From the NCBI RefSeq assembly GCF_040833995.1, contig NZ_CP162138.1, positions 248,001 through 312,000 on the forward strand: a DNA stretch of 64,000 nucleotides, in the 5' to 3' direction. Origin of the DNA: Leptospira sp. WS58.C1 (lineage in GTDB: Bacteria; Spirochaetota; Leptospiria; Leptospirales; Leptospiraceae). Below, piece after piece: positions 17,458-26,410 of the stretch (position 1 is the stretch's first letter; every line of letters starts with the position of its first letter). The position numbers and the translations under genes were made by a program. The notes beneath the pieces were generated by a model. That model ran no database searches. It saw only the letters and a program-made list of their open reading frames with translations, and was not told where the DNA came from.

Positions 17458-18006
17458 TTATAGAAGATTTTTAAATTCTTCAAAGGCAGATTTTGCTTTA
17501 CCACCCTCAGAGTCACACCATCTTTTAATTTCTTTTAGATTGAATGATTGTCTTTTGGCTACTAAAATAGCCTGTTCTAAACATTCACGCGCATTAAAAT
17601 AAATGTAAGATGCTAAGCGATCTTTTATACAATCAGTTGGAGAAAGTATTTTGATCATTTTACCTGAAACTCTTTTAACATCAGGAATAATCTGGTAATC
17701 TTCTCCAATAGATAACGGCGGTGAAGCATATTCTATAAATAAATGATCACATTCCGGATGTATAAAGTGTCTGGTAACTTTCTTAAAACCAAGATTCGTC
17801 ATTACCCTTTGGATTGTTTCCCAAATAGAAGAATTATAACTCGTATAAACAATGTCTAAGTCGCCGGATTTATAAATCCCATCCGAATATACTGAAACTA
17901 CTGCCCCGCCTACCAATACTGAATCGACTCCATTTGCAGATAAATGCCAAGCTATATATTCCCATAATTCACTTTCCGTTACTGTCGACCAATTAGGACT
18001 TTGCAT
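17458..18006 (-). CDS. nucleotidyltransferase-like protein (AbiEii-like), full copy
   Basis: A 182-aa protein with VLVGGAVVSVYSDG and SGDLDIVYTS, the G-G and D-x-D elements of nucleotidyltransferases. The segment missing from the copy at 662-1093 begins WETIQRVMTNLGFKK and ends at PPLS, directly after the D-x-D motif. Together with the winged-helix gene it resembles an AbiE-type toxin-antitoxin or phage-abortive module. The target is unknown. Confidence 0.72.
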   Translation of the reverse strand: MQSPNWSTVTESELWEYIAWHLSANGVDSVLVGGAVVSVYSDGIYKSGDLDIVYTSYNSSIWETIQRVMTNLGFKKVTRHFIHPECDHLFIEYASPPLSIGEDYQIIPDVKRVSGKMIKILSPTDCIKDRLASYIYFNARECLEQAILVAKRQSFNLKEIKRWCDSEGGKAKSAFEEFKNLL

Positions 18007-18340
18007 ACACTGGCTTGCCCTTTCGCCTTGGTCTTCGTCTTGTAGAAAAGAGTTTTTCTCTTTCGAATATAGGCATGGTATTATATACTATACCTAGTAT
18101 TTCCTTAATGGGTTTAACAAATACAGATTTGGAATTAAATAAATATACTCGAGCCTTACCTACTATTTTTGAAGTCAGTATACCAGATTCTTCAAAGCGA
18201 AGAAGTTGATTCTTAATAGGAGTTACAGCAACATTATAATCCGTTGCTATCGCAGCAGCATGAATTTCTGAATAATGAAATATGTGCAATAGTACCCTAC
18301 CGGCGGTTTTATTGCCGAAAACTCCTTCCAATATATCCAT
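17993..18340 (-). CDS. winged-helix regulator, AbiEi-like antitoxin
   Basis: 115 aa, same protein sequence as the copy at 1080-1427, overlapping its partner by 14 bp. The near-identical stretch runs from the attC R box to the next R box, so a whole cassette was duplicated about 16.8 kb apart. Confidence 0.65.
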   Translation of the reverse strand: MDILEGVFGNKTAGRVLLHIFHYSEIHAAAIATDYNVAVTPIKNQLLRFEESGILTSKIVGKARVYLFNSKSVFVKPIKEILGIVYNTMPIFEREKLFSTRRRPRRKGKPVYAKS

Positions 18341-18389
18341 GAAGAGAGTTTTAAATAAGAACTTATATCAATCAACTACTTTTTAGTTT

Positions 18390-18414
18390 ATATGGACTAA
18401 TATTTAGTCCATAT
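18390..18414. promoter_or_regulatory. palindromic operator upstream of the second AbiEi-like gene
   Basis: Same ATATGGACTAA/TTAGTCCATAT palindrome as at 1477-1501. Confidence 0.6.
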
Positions 18415-18466
18415 CATTTTCCATTATCAGTATTCAAATACAAAAAGATTCAAGGCTGGAATGTCC

Positions 18467-18620
18467 GGCTAACGACCAAGGTGTTCCGACGTTTCGCGAG
18501 TGCGTAAGCACTTGGCACGAGACTTGCCCTGCAAGGCGAGTGACAAAGCGAAATGTGGCGCAGCCCAAGCAAGGGTTGCGCAGCAAGCCCGCAGCGCTGC
18601 GGAAGCACCGAAAGTTAGGC
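18467..18620 (-). repeat. attC-19
   Basis: R boxes GGCTAAC and GTTAGGC, arm class A. Confidence 0.9.
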
Positions 18621-18628
18621 GTAGTTCA

Positions 18629-19102
18629 TCATCTCTTTCTAAGAATTTTACCAAAAATACTTGGTTTATTCTTTTTAAATTCGTTAATCAAATCAATGCC
18701 AATTAAAGTAACTGATCTCTCCCACGGATGTCCGAAATAGCACCATCTCATGTCTTTCGGAAAGAAAATATAATAATCTCCATCAGGATAAAATGGAATA
18801 ACCCATTCGACAGACCCATTCGGAAGATGAGGGCAAAACATGAAGCATTCATGGTTCCAGTCTAAAACATAAAGATATTCATCGGAGCTTGTTATATTTT
18901 TAAAAACAATCGAACAGATACGATCAAATTCTTCGGTTTCGTCCCATGTACTTGTTAAATAGTAAGATAGATAATCTTCATTTAATACCTGTATGCTTGG
19001 CCAATCTTTTTCATAGATACTAGGCTTAAATTGATATTTTGACTCAAAGAGATGCCATGCCTCTTCATACTCATCCTCAGTTAAGGGAATCCAATTTTCC
19101 AT
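18629..19102 (-). CDS. DUF2716-family protein
   Basis: From the ATG at 19102 the protein is 157 aa, beginning ENWIPLTEDEYEEAW. VLDWNHECFMFCP, PFYPDGDYYIFF and GHPWERSVTLIG are the conserved blocks of DUF2716. The function is not known. The frame stays open upstream through attC-20, but that part is attC sequence. Confidence 0.8.
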   Translation of the reverse strand: MENWIPLTEDEYEEAWHLFESKYQFKPSIYEKDWPSIQVLNEDYLSYYLTSTWDETEEFDRICSIVFKNITSSDEYLYVLDWNHECFMFCPHLPNGSVEWVIPFYPDGDYYIFFPKDMRWCYFGHPWERSVTLIGIDLINEFKKNKPSIFGKILRKR

Positions 19103-19129
19103 TTTAAATAAATTTTTATGATGAATTAC

Positions 19130-19270
19130 GCCTAACGACCGAGGTGCTCCGACGTTTGCGATGGCACGAGTTTGCCAATGCAAACGAAGTGACAGAAGCA
19201 AATGTGGCGAAGCCTGGAGCGAGGGTCGCATAGCGAGCCCGAAGCGCAACGGAGGCACCGGAAGTTAGGC
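19130..19270 (-). repeat. attC-20
   Basis: R boxes GCCTAAC and GTTAGGC, arm class A'. Confidence 0.9.
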
Positions 19271-19540
19271 GGCGTCCGATCGAAACACGGTGCATTCAAT
19301 TAGTTGCATTTCGCTAATTCAGTAAATTGACATTACTGTAGAATGCTGCTTTCAGATGCCAATTCCCCGCTCCGAATACGGCACCAGTTATAAACCTTTT
19401 CTGCAATCTAATTATCAGGATGAAACTTAAATCACGGCACCAGAACATCAAAGGAGCGGACTAACCCTAAGGAAGATTTACTAAGACTCTTAAGAAATAT
19501 TTAACCCTAAAATAAAAAAGAAAATATTTATCGGATGTGC
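19271..19540. other. ORF-less cassette 1 (candidate RNA or regulatory cassette)
   Basis: A 270-bp cassette with no ORF of useful length on either strand, but clearly homologous to the cassette at 36390-36658. Shared blocks include AACACGGTGCAT, the stretch around CCCCGCTCCGAATACGGCA, CATCAAAGGAGCGGA and a shared ATTTAACCCTAAA. Conserved blocks are separated by substitutions and small length changes without codon periodicity, which favours an RNA or DNA-level function over protein. Confidence 0.6.
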
Positions 19541-19679
19541 GCCTAACGACCAAGCCTAGCCGACGTTCGCGACAGCACGAACTTGCGCAAGCAAGTGCAG
19601 TGATGGAAGCGAATGTGCCGCAGGCCGGAGCGAGAGTGCGAAGCAGCTCGAAGCGCAGCGGCTGAGGCGAAAGTTAGGC
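19541..19679 (-). repeat. attC-21
   Basis: R boxes GCCTAAC and GTTAGGC, arm class B. Confidence 0.9.
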
Positions 19680-19732
19680 GTAGTGCCTTATAAACCAACT
19701 TTCAAATGATTTTAAAGAAAAATTTAAAATTA

Positions 19733-20359
19733 TCATTTGGTCTTACATATTGGCTTCTTTGACAAATATTCTTTTAAATCAATCGATTTAATAACTTTGA
19801 TTAATTCATAAGAATTCCATACTCCATGAGTAATTGATTGATCCTCAATAGAAAAATATATTCCTTCACCATGAAATGAATCGTTAGCGACAAAACCTAT
19901 ATAAGGATTTCCAAACATCCCAGTTTTAATAACAAATCCTTGCATGCTACCGCTTCTATATTCGCCGATCGACAATGATGAAATTTCATCATAATATATG
20001 TGGAATCCATCAGAACAATTTGCTCGATCACAACCAATGTTCTTCTCATCCAAAGACAAAAATACATTATCTTCAAATTCTGTTGAACCATCCTTTGAAA
20101 CCAGATGTCTTCTTAGGCCACAATATTGATCAGATTCCTCCAAAACCATATCTGTAAAGACTCCAAAGCCAGAGGGACTATTATTATTCCACTCTCCATA
20201 ATAATAATTACCGTAGTTTTCCTTATCTATAGTGATCCCATATTCTACGGATGAATTTTTACATAGCGCATATATCTGAGAAGGCGATTCCTGTATTGAG
20301 CACTGGGGAGTGAAAAATAAAGAAAAATGAGTCATAAAGAACAAAAATGAATCAATCAT
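19733..20359 (-). CDS. secreted MORN-repeat protein
   Basis: A 208-aa protein with a hydrophobic N-terminus (DSFLFFMTHFSLFF) and several degenerate MORN repeats: YYGEWNNNSPSGFGVF, GEYRSGSMQGFV, YIGFVANDSFHGEGIYF. MORN repeats form beta-hairpin arrays in envelope or membrane-associated proteins. No catalytic domain is visible. Confidence 0.7.
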   Translation of the reverse strand: MIDSFLFFMTHFSLFFTPQCSIQESPSQIYALCKNSSVEYGITIDKENYGNYYYGEWNNNSPSGFGVFTDMVLEESDQYCGLRRHLVSKDGSTEFEDNVFLSLDEKNIGCDRANCSDGFHIYYDEISSLSIGEYRSGSMQGFVIKTGMFGNPYIGFVANDSFHGEGIYFSIEDQSITHGVWNSYELIKVIKSIDLKEYLSKKPICKTK

Positions 20360-20384
20360 ATTAAAATAATTTTTAAGGCATTAC

Positions 20385-20538
20385 GCCTAACGACCGAGGT
20401 GTTCCGACGTTTCGCGAGTGCGTAAGCACTTGGCACGAGACTTGCTTTGCAAGGCGAGTGACAAAGCGAAATGTGGCGTAGCCCAAGCAAGGGTTGCGCA
20501 GCAAGCCCGCAGCGCTGCGGAAGCACCGAAAGTTATAC
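20385..20538 (-). repeat. attC-22
   Basis: R boxes GCCTAAC and GTTATAC, arm class A; spacer GACCGA. Confidence 0.9.
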
Positions 20539-20554
20539 GAAGTGGCTGTTTAAA

Positions 20555-20860
20555 CTAAGCGCCTTTACTTTTTAAATGAATAACAGGCTCTGCATCTAAG
20601 GCTTTAGCTAGACGATTAATAAAAGATAGGGATAAGTTTCTATAATTTCCAGACTCAATTCTTGCAATTGCTGGCTGAGAAGTCCCTATTTTTTTCGCTA
20701 AATCTTTTTGAGTTAAATTTCGTTTCTTACGAAGTTTAATAATTTCTTTAGCAAGAGTGAATTCATTGGAAAGAGCATCATACTCTTTCTTAAAATCTTT
20801 GTTCTTCAGTTCTTTATTTAGAAGCAAATCAAAGTCTTTAGTTTTAAGTTTCATGCCCAT
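20555..20860 (-). CDS. XRE antitoxin (HigA/RelB-type)
   Basis: A 101-aa protein with an N-terminal helical arm and a Cro/C1 HTH (RNLTQKDLAKKIGTSQPAIARIESG). It overlaps the toxin gene by 17 bp and follows it. Confidence 0.85.
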   Translation of the reverse strand: MGMKLKTKDFDLLLNKELKNKDFKKEYDALSNEFTLAKEIIKLRKKRNLTQKDLAKKIGTSQPAIARIESGNYRNLSLSFINRLAKALDAEPVIHLKSKGA

Positions 20861-21185
20861 CTCCCTTATAAGTTTTCATTAATTTGAAAGCTTTTGTTAA
20901 TTCATCTTTATCGGTCTTTTGATCTTTCTTAACAAAACCAGAAGTTATTATGACAACTCTGCCCTTCTCAAAAAAGTAGAATAATCTACAAATATTAGAA
21001 CCTTGTTTGATTCTTAATTCGAACAAGCCTGCGTAGCCTTGAATCTTTTTAGAAAAGGGTTCTCGAAGTTCAGGTCCAAATTCTGCTAACAATTCAATTG
21101 TTCGGAATGCCTTCGCTTTTAGTTTATTCTCCAGTTTTAATAAGAAATCTTCTGCGGGTTCCAAAAGCTGGACTTTGAACTTCAC
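20844..21185 (-). CDS. RelE-like toxin, Gp49/HigB-type
   Basis: A 113-aa protein with GPELREPFSKKIQGYAGLFELRIK and NICRLFYFFEKGRVVIITSG plus KKDQKT, the core of the Gp49-like HigB family of ribosome-dependent RNases. A palindrome at 21193-21212 adjoins the start. Confidence 0.87.
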   Translation of the reverse strand: MKFKVQLLEPAEDFLLKLENKLKAKAFRTIELLAEFGPELREPFSKKIQGYAGLFELRIKQGSNICRLFYFFEKGRVVIITSGFVKKDQKTDKDELTKAFKLMKTYKGDGHET

Positions 21186-21192
21186 AATGTCA

Positions 21193-21212
21193 ATATATCA
21201 TATTTGATATAT
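21193..21212. promoter_or_regulatory. palindromic operator of the relE/xre pair
   Basis: ATATATCA and TGATATAT arms around TATT, 8 bp upstream of the toxin start. Confidence 0.5.
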
Positions 21213-21251
21213 TTTGTCAATTCTTGTAAAAAGGCAATTTCCAGCCATTTC

Positions 21252-21392
21252 GTATAACGACCAAGGTGCTCCGACGTTTGCAACGGCACGAGTTTGCTTT
21301 GCAAACGAAGTGACGGAAGCAAATGTGGCGTAGCCCGAGCGAGTGGGTCGCGAAGCGATCCCCGAGCGGAGCGGAGGCACCGAAAGTTATAC
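21252..21392 (-). repeat. attC-23
   Basis: R boxes GTATAAC and GTTATAC, arm class A'. Confidence 0.9.
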
Positions 21393-21403
21393 GCTGGGCT
21401 GGC

Positions 21404-21820
21404 CTAATTCTTATATAAGTTTATTAGATATTTACCTTTGAGAGTCTTATAAATAGAAAAGTCGGAATCTATGCTGATAATATTATAGATTCCTTCTCTC
21501 TCTGCAATACACATTAAAGATGCATCTGCCAGATCCATCGGTAAATCAGAATATTTTTGCATCCGGCTTTTGATATATTTCAGATCATCCAATGTTATAT
21601 CTAAAATCTGCAGACTCCCTCGTTCTATCCATTCTAAAAAGTCTGATTGAGCATCTATTGAAAACGAAAGCAAATAAATTACCTCAGTTATCACTGGCCA
21701 GGTGGTAAATAAGGAACCTCTAAAGCCTTTTAGAAATTTAAAGATTGGCTTATGATAATCATCTGAAGAATTGAATAATGCTATAATTGGACCAGAATCA
21801 ACGAGTGCGACGTTCTTCAT
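21404..21820 (-). CDS. PIN-domain toxin (VapC-like)
   Basis: A 138-aa PIN protein: VALVDSGPIIALF, TTWPVITEVIYLL, PMDLADASLMCIA and ISIDSDFSIYKTL provide the acidic residues. It overlaps the antitoxin gene by 23 bp. Confidence 0.85.
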   Translation of the reverse strand: MKNVALVDSGPIIALFNSSDDYHKPIFKFLKGFRGSLFTTWPVITEVIYLLSFSIDAQSDFLEWIERGSLQILDITLDDLKYIKSRMQKYSDLPMDLADASLMCIAEREGIYNIISIDSDFSIYKTLKGKYLINLYKN

Positions 21821-22058
21821 TCTTATCCTTTAATGCTTTATTTAAGACACTCTTTCTATTCTGAGCTAATTTCTGATTATTAGCTGAATATTTACCGAAT
21901 AGATCTTCACCTAACTCAAAAGGAGATTTGTTAGAACTATGATTCTTTATATATTCAAGAATCGATTCTTTTACGATCTCGGAACGACTTTTTCCTTTAG
22001 ATTTCGCGAAGGAGTCCAACTTTCTCTCTAAATCTGGCGGTATTCTTAAACTGATCAC
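21798..22058 (-). CDS. ribbon-helix-helix antitoxin
   Basis: An 86-aa protein, SLRIPPDLERKLDSFAKSKG and SRSEIVKESILEYI forming the CopG/Arc fold. Start is GTG at 22056-22058. The C-terminal half is charged and disordered-looking, as expected of the toxin-binding part. Confidence 0.82.
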   Translation of the reverse strand: MISLRIPPDLERKLDSFAKSKGKSRSEIVKESILEYIKNHSSNKSPFELGEDLFGKYSANNQKLAQNRKSVLNKALKDKNEERRTR

Positions 22059-22139
22059 AAATGCAATGTATCACACTTTAGTATTACATGCAAGAATTTT
22101 ATATGATTATTCTTAAAAAGCTGATTTTGCCAGCCTTGC

Positions 22140-22281
22140 GTATAACGACCAAGGTGCTCCGACGTTTGCGATGGCACGAGTTTGCTAATGCAAACGAAGT
22201 GACAGAAGCAAATGTGGCGAAGCCCAAGCGAGCGGGTCACGAAGTGAGCCCCGAGCGGCGCGGAGGCACCGAAAGTTATGC
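22140..22281 (-). repeat. attC-24
   Basis: R boxes GTATAAC and GTTATGC, arm class A'. Confidence 0.9.
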
Positions 22282-22327
22282 GTGCCCGAAGGGCCGAAGC
22301 GGTTTTTTGAAGCGACTCTTTAACATA

Positions 22328-22684
22328 TTAATCCTGATGAACTATTAAACCTTCGTTAGATAATTCTAACCAATCACTATCATCGAACTCTTCTGCAATT
22401 TTCGATAAGAATTGATTAAATAGCAAAAATAGCTCTTTATTCTTTATATTTCCTGTAGTCACTATCAATAGTTTACGGGGTTTCTTTCTTATAAGATAAG
22501 AATCTAAGAAATCTGAATCCTTCGTGATTAAAATTAAACCATTTGAATCGCAATAGGAAATTATATCTGAATCAGACGTTTTATTCCCTAACGGAAGATG
22601 CTCAGTATGAAATACTTCAAAATTCTTTTCTTTGAATAGATTAACTAAGCTATATGGAAGTTGAGCATCAATAAAGAACTTCAT
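22328..22684 (-). CDS. DUF5615 PIN-like toxin
   Basis: A 118-aa protein with FFIDAQLPYSLVNLFKEK, SDSDIISYCDSNGLILITKDSDF and RKLLIVTTGNI, the DUF5615/Mut7-C-like PIN signature. Probably an RNase toxin. It overlaps the upstream DUF433 gene by 4 bp. Confidence 0.85.
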   Translation of the reverse strand: MKFFIDAQLPYSLVNLFKEKNFEVFHTEHLPLGNKTSDSDIISYCDSNGLILITKDSDFLDSYLIRKKPRKLLIVTTGNIKNKELFLLFNQFLSKIAEEFDDSDWLELSNEGLIVHQD

Positions 22685-22917
22685 GCAGAAGCTTTATATA
22701 TTGATTTAACTTTTACTAAATTCGAAGCATATTCGAGGCAAGCTAAGATATCGTCTTTTTCTATAGATGGGTAATCAGCAATAATCTCATCTTCACTCAT
22801 TCCGGAAGATAAAAGATCAAGTATCAGCTCAACAGTATACCTTTGGTTTCTAATAGTAGGCTTTCCATGGCACACTTCGGGGTTGAGAGTAATCCGATTT
22901 AATAAATTTGAGCTCAC
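22681..22917 (-). CDS. DUF433 antitoxin
   Basis: A 78-aa protein: ITLNPEVCHGKPTIRNQRYTV, then LLSSGMSEDEIIADYP and DILACLEYA, the DUF433 winged HTH. DUF433 and DUF5615 genes form a recurrent antitoxin-toxin pair. Confidence 0.87.
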   Translation of the reverse strand: MSSNLLNRITLNPEVCHGKPTIRNQRYTVELILDLLSSGMSEDEIIADYPSIEKDDILACLEYASNLVKVKSIYKASA

Positions 22918-23052
22918 AAACTCAATATAAGCATTTGTAGATGATTGTCAAACACTAATCGTTTGTAATGTTCAGCGATTTTTCCGGAGTTCGTTAACAA
23001 AGAAAATAAAGTTTTCTTGGCAAATTAATGCAAGTCGCTTCAAAAAACTGAC

Positions 23053-23193
23053 GCATAACGACCAAGCCTAGCCGACGTTCGCAACGGCACGAACTTGCGT
23101 AAGCAAGTACAGTGACGGAAGCGAATGTGCCGCAGGCCGGAGCGAGGGTTGCGTAGCAAGCCCGAAGCGCAGCGGCTGAGGCGAAAGTTAGAC
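23053..23193 (-). repeat. attC-25
   Basis: R boxes GCATAAC and GTTAGAC, arm class B. Confidence 0.9.
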
Positions 23194-23204
23194 GAAGCGG
23201 CTTT

Positions 23205-23981
23205 CTATCTACCTATGTATTCAACTGATATAATGGCTTCGGACATAATTGCTCTCCCCTTCCCATCATAACAAGTATTTGAATCAAGTGTATGTTCTGC
23301 ATTATGGAATTCAGTATATAAATAATTTAACAACGGGTTTAGATAATCTATTTCGTCAATAGGTGCAATAAATTTCACGATGCATGGTGTTGTAGATGCT
23401 TTATATCTATTTTTTAAATCAACATTTGGCCTGAAATTGCTAAAACAAAATATTATATCTTCAACTATTTCCGGGATCTGCAAGTAATTATGATTTCCAA
23501 CAGACTCTGATACAAAGAATATATCTTTGATTAACATGGCATATGGTCCCCAATATTTTGGGTCTGAAATTTTTGAATGATAAAGCTTGGCATAAGTACC
23601 AGACATATGATTCTTGAAAATATTCCATTCTTCTTCGGAGACATCTGACTTTACTATAGAATATAAATAATCCCAGATAGTATTTATCCTTCTTCCGAGA
23701 GGTAAGAGCCCTTCCTCAAATAAATTTTGATCATTACAGCGAGTTCCATGGAACCATGCAATGTGTGTAAATAATTCTCTCCATTTTTTACTTTCGGGGA
23801 AATAGTTTTGATATTGATTTACCAACTCTACGTCAAAAGGAACTGGAGCTTTAAGAAAATCAAATTCATCAAATTTTGATTTGGATTCTAAAAACCAAGA
23901 TTCGATATTTCCTCTTGGCTTGTTTGAAATATATGATAGCGTTTCAAACATTTTATCATAAGTTTCGCAATCGAGTATCAT
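23205..23981 (-). CDS. unknown protein with an HGTR motif
   Basis: From the ATG at 23981 the product is 258 aa. WFHGTRCNDQNLFEEGLLPL is reminiscent of the H-G-T strand of ADP-ribosyltransferase folds, where a histidine contacts NAD, but no second motif is clear enough to claim activity. The rest is unrecognised. Single-gene cassette. Confidence 0.5.
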   Translation of the reverse strand: MILDCETYDKMFETLSYISNKPRGNIESWFLESKSKFDEFDFLKAPVPFDVELVNQYQNYFPESKKWRELFTHIAWFHGTRCNDQNLFEEGLLPLGRRINTIWDYLYSIVKSDVSEEEWNIFKNHMSGTYAKLYHSKISDPKYWGPYAMLIKDIFFVSESVGNHNYLQIPEIVEDIIFCFSNFRPNVDLKNRYKASTTPCIVKFIAPIDEIDYLNPLLNYLYTEFHNAEHTLDSNTCYDGKGRAIMSEAIISVEYIGR

Positions 23982-23999
23982 TGATATATTAGCCGTTTC

Positions 24000-24140
24000 G
24001 TCTAACGACCAAGGTGTTCCGACGTTTTGCGTTTGGCACGAGCTTGCCATGCAAGCGCAGTGACAATGCAAAATGTGGCGAAGCCCAAGCGAGAGTTGCG
24101 AAGCAAGCTCGAAGCGCTGCGGAAGCACCGATAGTTAGCC
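24000..24140 (-). repeat. attC-26
   Basis: R boxes GTCTAAC and GTTAGCC, arm class A. Confidence 0.9.
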
Positions 24141-24186
24141 GAAGGTCCGATTACTCAATCAATTCTAATCAAAATTTTACTACGTT

Positions 24187-24633
24187 TTAATAACAAGGGA
24201 TCTCACTACTAGTACCATGCTCTCCATCTAATAAATAGCACTTAGGTTCAGTATTAAATAAATTCAAATCTTCTCTAAGAAATATCCCATCTTTCAAATT
24301 ACTCTTAAAATCAAAATTAATGTCATTTAGTAAAATTCCCTGATCGGAGCTAGTAATTGAATATAGTCCAGGTTGATAATAAATCGGAATAAAACCAGAA
24401 GTCTCGAGAGGAGGGATATCTATTTGTTTATTCGATTGAATAACAACCGATAAAGTTCCTTGATCTGATGGTGCCTTTAATTTTATTGCAGGCTGGCTAT
24501 CAATTATTATAGTCCAGAGCGGGTTAACAGAATTATCAGGACACCTTTCCCCAGTGCAAAGAAAGAATGGGTTTAACAAACAATGAATTAAACTAAAGAT
24601 TAATAGGTATAAAGAAAATCTTGTAATTTTCAT
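24187..24633 (-). CDS. small secreted or lipid-anchored protein
   Basis: A 148-aa protein with a strong signal segment (FSLYLLIFSLIHCLLNPFFLC). The mature part is rich in beta-type sequence and unrecognised. Cysteines at the signal end could be a spirochaetal lipobox. Confidence 0.55.
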   Translation of the reverse strand: MKITRFSLYLLIFSLIHCLLNPFFLCTGERCPDNSVNPLWTIIIDSQPAIKLKAPSDQGTLSVVIQSNKQIDIPPLETSGFIPIYYQPGLYSITSSDQGILLNDINFDFKSNLKDGIFLREDLNLFNTEPKCYLLDGEHGTSSEIPCY

Positions 24634-24658
24634 AAGAAAAATATTGAATCGGACTTTC

Positions 24659-24798
24659 GGCTAACGACCAAGGTGTTCCGACGTTCGCAACGGCACGAGT
24701 TTGCCCATGCAAACGAAGTGACGGACGCGAATGTGGCGAAGCCCAAGCAAGGGTTGCGTAGCAAGCCCGCAGCGCTGCGGAAGCACCGACAGTTATGC
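24659..24798 (-). repeat. attC-27
   Basis: R boxes GGCTAAC and GTTATGC, arm class A. Confidence 0.9.
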
Positions 24799-24827
24799 GA
24801 CGTGCAATGAAACAAAAGAAAAGATTA

Positions 24828-25190
24828 TTACTTATTTCCAATAATCAATGTTCGATCAACGTTCGTCTCAGGCTCATCCGGAATACTATAATCTGTAACC
24901 GATATAATCTTATCGGATTTGCATTTTATTTCAGCTTTATACCTTTCTCTTACTGGAGGTACTGTAAACGAGTACGAAATATAACCATCGACTGCTAATA
25001 CTGTTTCTTCCTTTAAATACTCTTTACCTTTATCATAATTGGATGCAAAATAAAGTCTAACAATACATATTCCAGAATATGCCTTATAAGTATTTGCTCC
25101 TTCCTTTATAAACACTCTTTGATTCCCACGTATAAATCCGTCACAATTAATAAGAGCTATTAAGCTGAGGAATAGTATGTATATTTTCAT
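24828..25190 (-). CDS. small putative lipoprotein
   Basis: A 120-aa protein opening KIYILFLSLIALINC, a signal peptide with a plausible lipidated cysteine. The remaining 100 residues are a beta-rich, unrecognised domain. Confidence 0.6.
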   Translation of the reverse strand: MKIYILFLSLIALINCDGFIRGNQRVFIKEGANTYKAYSGICIVRLYFASNYDKGKEYLKEETVLAVDGYISYSFTVPPVRERYKAEIKCKSDKIISVTDYSIPDEPETNVDRTLIIGNK

Positions 25191-25293
25191 GTAAAATTAT
25201 TATCTTTCAAATCTCTCTAAATTAATCCTTAATAGTGAGAGGATATAATTTAATATTGAATTCCCGATTACACTATTTATTTTATTGCATGTC

Positions 25294-25435
25294 GCATAAC
25301 GGCCAAGCCTAGCCGACGTTCGCGAAGGCGCGAACTTGCGTAAGCAAGTGCAGTGACGGAAGCGAATGTGCCGCAAGGCCGGAGCGAGGGTTGCGAAGCA
25401 AGCCCGAAGCGTAGCGGCTGAGGCGATAGTTAGCC
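25294..25435 (-). repeat. attC-28
   Basis: R boxes GCATAAC and GTTAGCC, arm class B; spacer GGCCAA. Confidence 0.9.
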
Positions 25436-25462
25436 GACCGTGCCCCAATTACTTGATAAAGA

Positions 25463-25726
25463 TTATAATTTGTCCCAGTCCGGAACGGATCCCTTGCTTT
25501 TTATCGTAGAAAGAACTTCACGGAAGTCAGAGAAAATTTGCTTCTTACTTTTACCTTTATAATATTTTTCAAAATATTGAGAAGTCTCCATGTCTTGAAT
25601 TTCTTTCGTAAAAGCATATAAAGCTAATTGATTTATTGATACACCCTGTTCTTCCGCTACTCTTTCAATTTTATGCTTTAGCTCAGAGGGAATCCGGATC
25701 GTTAAAACACTTGCTTTAGTCTTCAT
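25463..25726 (-). CDS. ribbon-helix-helix antitoxin
   Basis: An 87-aa protein: SVLTIRIPSELKHKIERVAEEQGVS, the RHH fold, plus an acidic tail. It follows the PIN gene and overlaps it by 11 bp. Confidence 0.8.
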   Translation of the reverse strand: MKTKASVLTIRIPSELKHKIERVAEEQGVSINQLALYAFTKEIQDMETSQYFEKYYKGKSKKQIFSDFREVLSTIKSKGSVPDWDKL

Positions 25727-26156
25727 TCTTTTCCCTCCATAACTTCATAAATTCAGATGGTGTAACAACTTTCAAATCTTCAAATTTTAAATTACTACCA
25801 ACTAGATAATCTTTAATATTGCTTGTTACTAAGTAATCCGCATTCGAGGCAATAGCAAGTTCGACAAAGTGATTATCATCCTCATCTCGCAAATTCGGGC
25901 GAAATGAATAATAAATCGTCTGAGCAAAACCTACATATGCAATAAAACTTAGAATTTTCTTAATATCCTTATCTTTGATTCCCAAATCCTTTTTAGAAGT
26001 ATCTCTTTTCAACACTTCTTCGTATTCTTTAAATACAGGAGTTGATACACTAAGCTTGATCTTCTGATCAAAGATTAATTTTAAAATTGCCCGAGAAGCT
26101 CCTGATTCAGCCCGTAAGGCTTGGTATAAAACATTAGTATCTAAGACAATTTTCAA
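25716..26156 (-). CDS. PIN-domain toxin, COG1569-type
   Basis: A 146-aa protein: IVLDTNVLYQALRAESGAS, STPVFKEYEEVLKR, RDEDDNHFVELAIAS and YLVTSNIKDYL match the toxin-first COG1569 group of putative RNases. A perfect palindrome at 26167-26184 precedes it. Confidence 0.85.
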   Translation of the reverse strand: MKIVLDTNVLYQALRAESGASRAILKLIFDQKIKLSVSTPVFKEYEEVLKRDTSKKDLGIKDKDIKKILSFIAYVGFAQTIYYSFRPNLRDEDDNHFVELAIASNADYLVTSNIKDYLVGSNLKFEDLKVVTPSEFMKLWREKNED

Positions 26157-26166
26157 TCATATAAAT

Positions 26167-26184
26167 GATAGCATATATGCTATC
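26167..26184. promoter_or_regulatory. palindromic operator of the PIN pair
   Basis: GATAGCATATATGCTATC, perfect, 11 bp upstream of the start. Confidence 0.6.
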
Positions 26185-26244
26185 AAAATGTCAATTGTTT
26201 ATTTTTGTCTTTTTAGTTACTTAAGATTCAATTGGGGCATGTCC

Positions 26245-26383
26245 GGCTAACGACCAAGGTGTTCCGACGTTTGCGATGGCACGAGTTTGCCCTGCAAACG
26301 AAGTGACAGAAGCAAATGTGGCGAAGCCCAAGCGAGAGTTGCGAAGCAAGCTCGAAGCGCTGCGGAAGCACCGAAAGTTAGGC
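26245..26383 (-). repeat. attC-29
   Basis: R boxes GGCTAAC and GTTAGGC, arm class A. Confidence 0.9.
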
Positions 26384-26410
26384 GCTGTAAACCTTGGGTT
26401 TAAATGAAAA

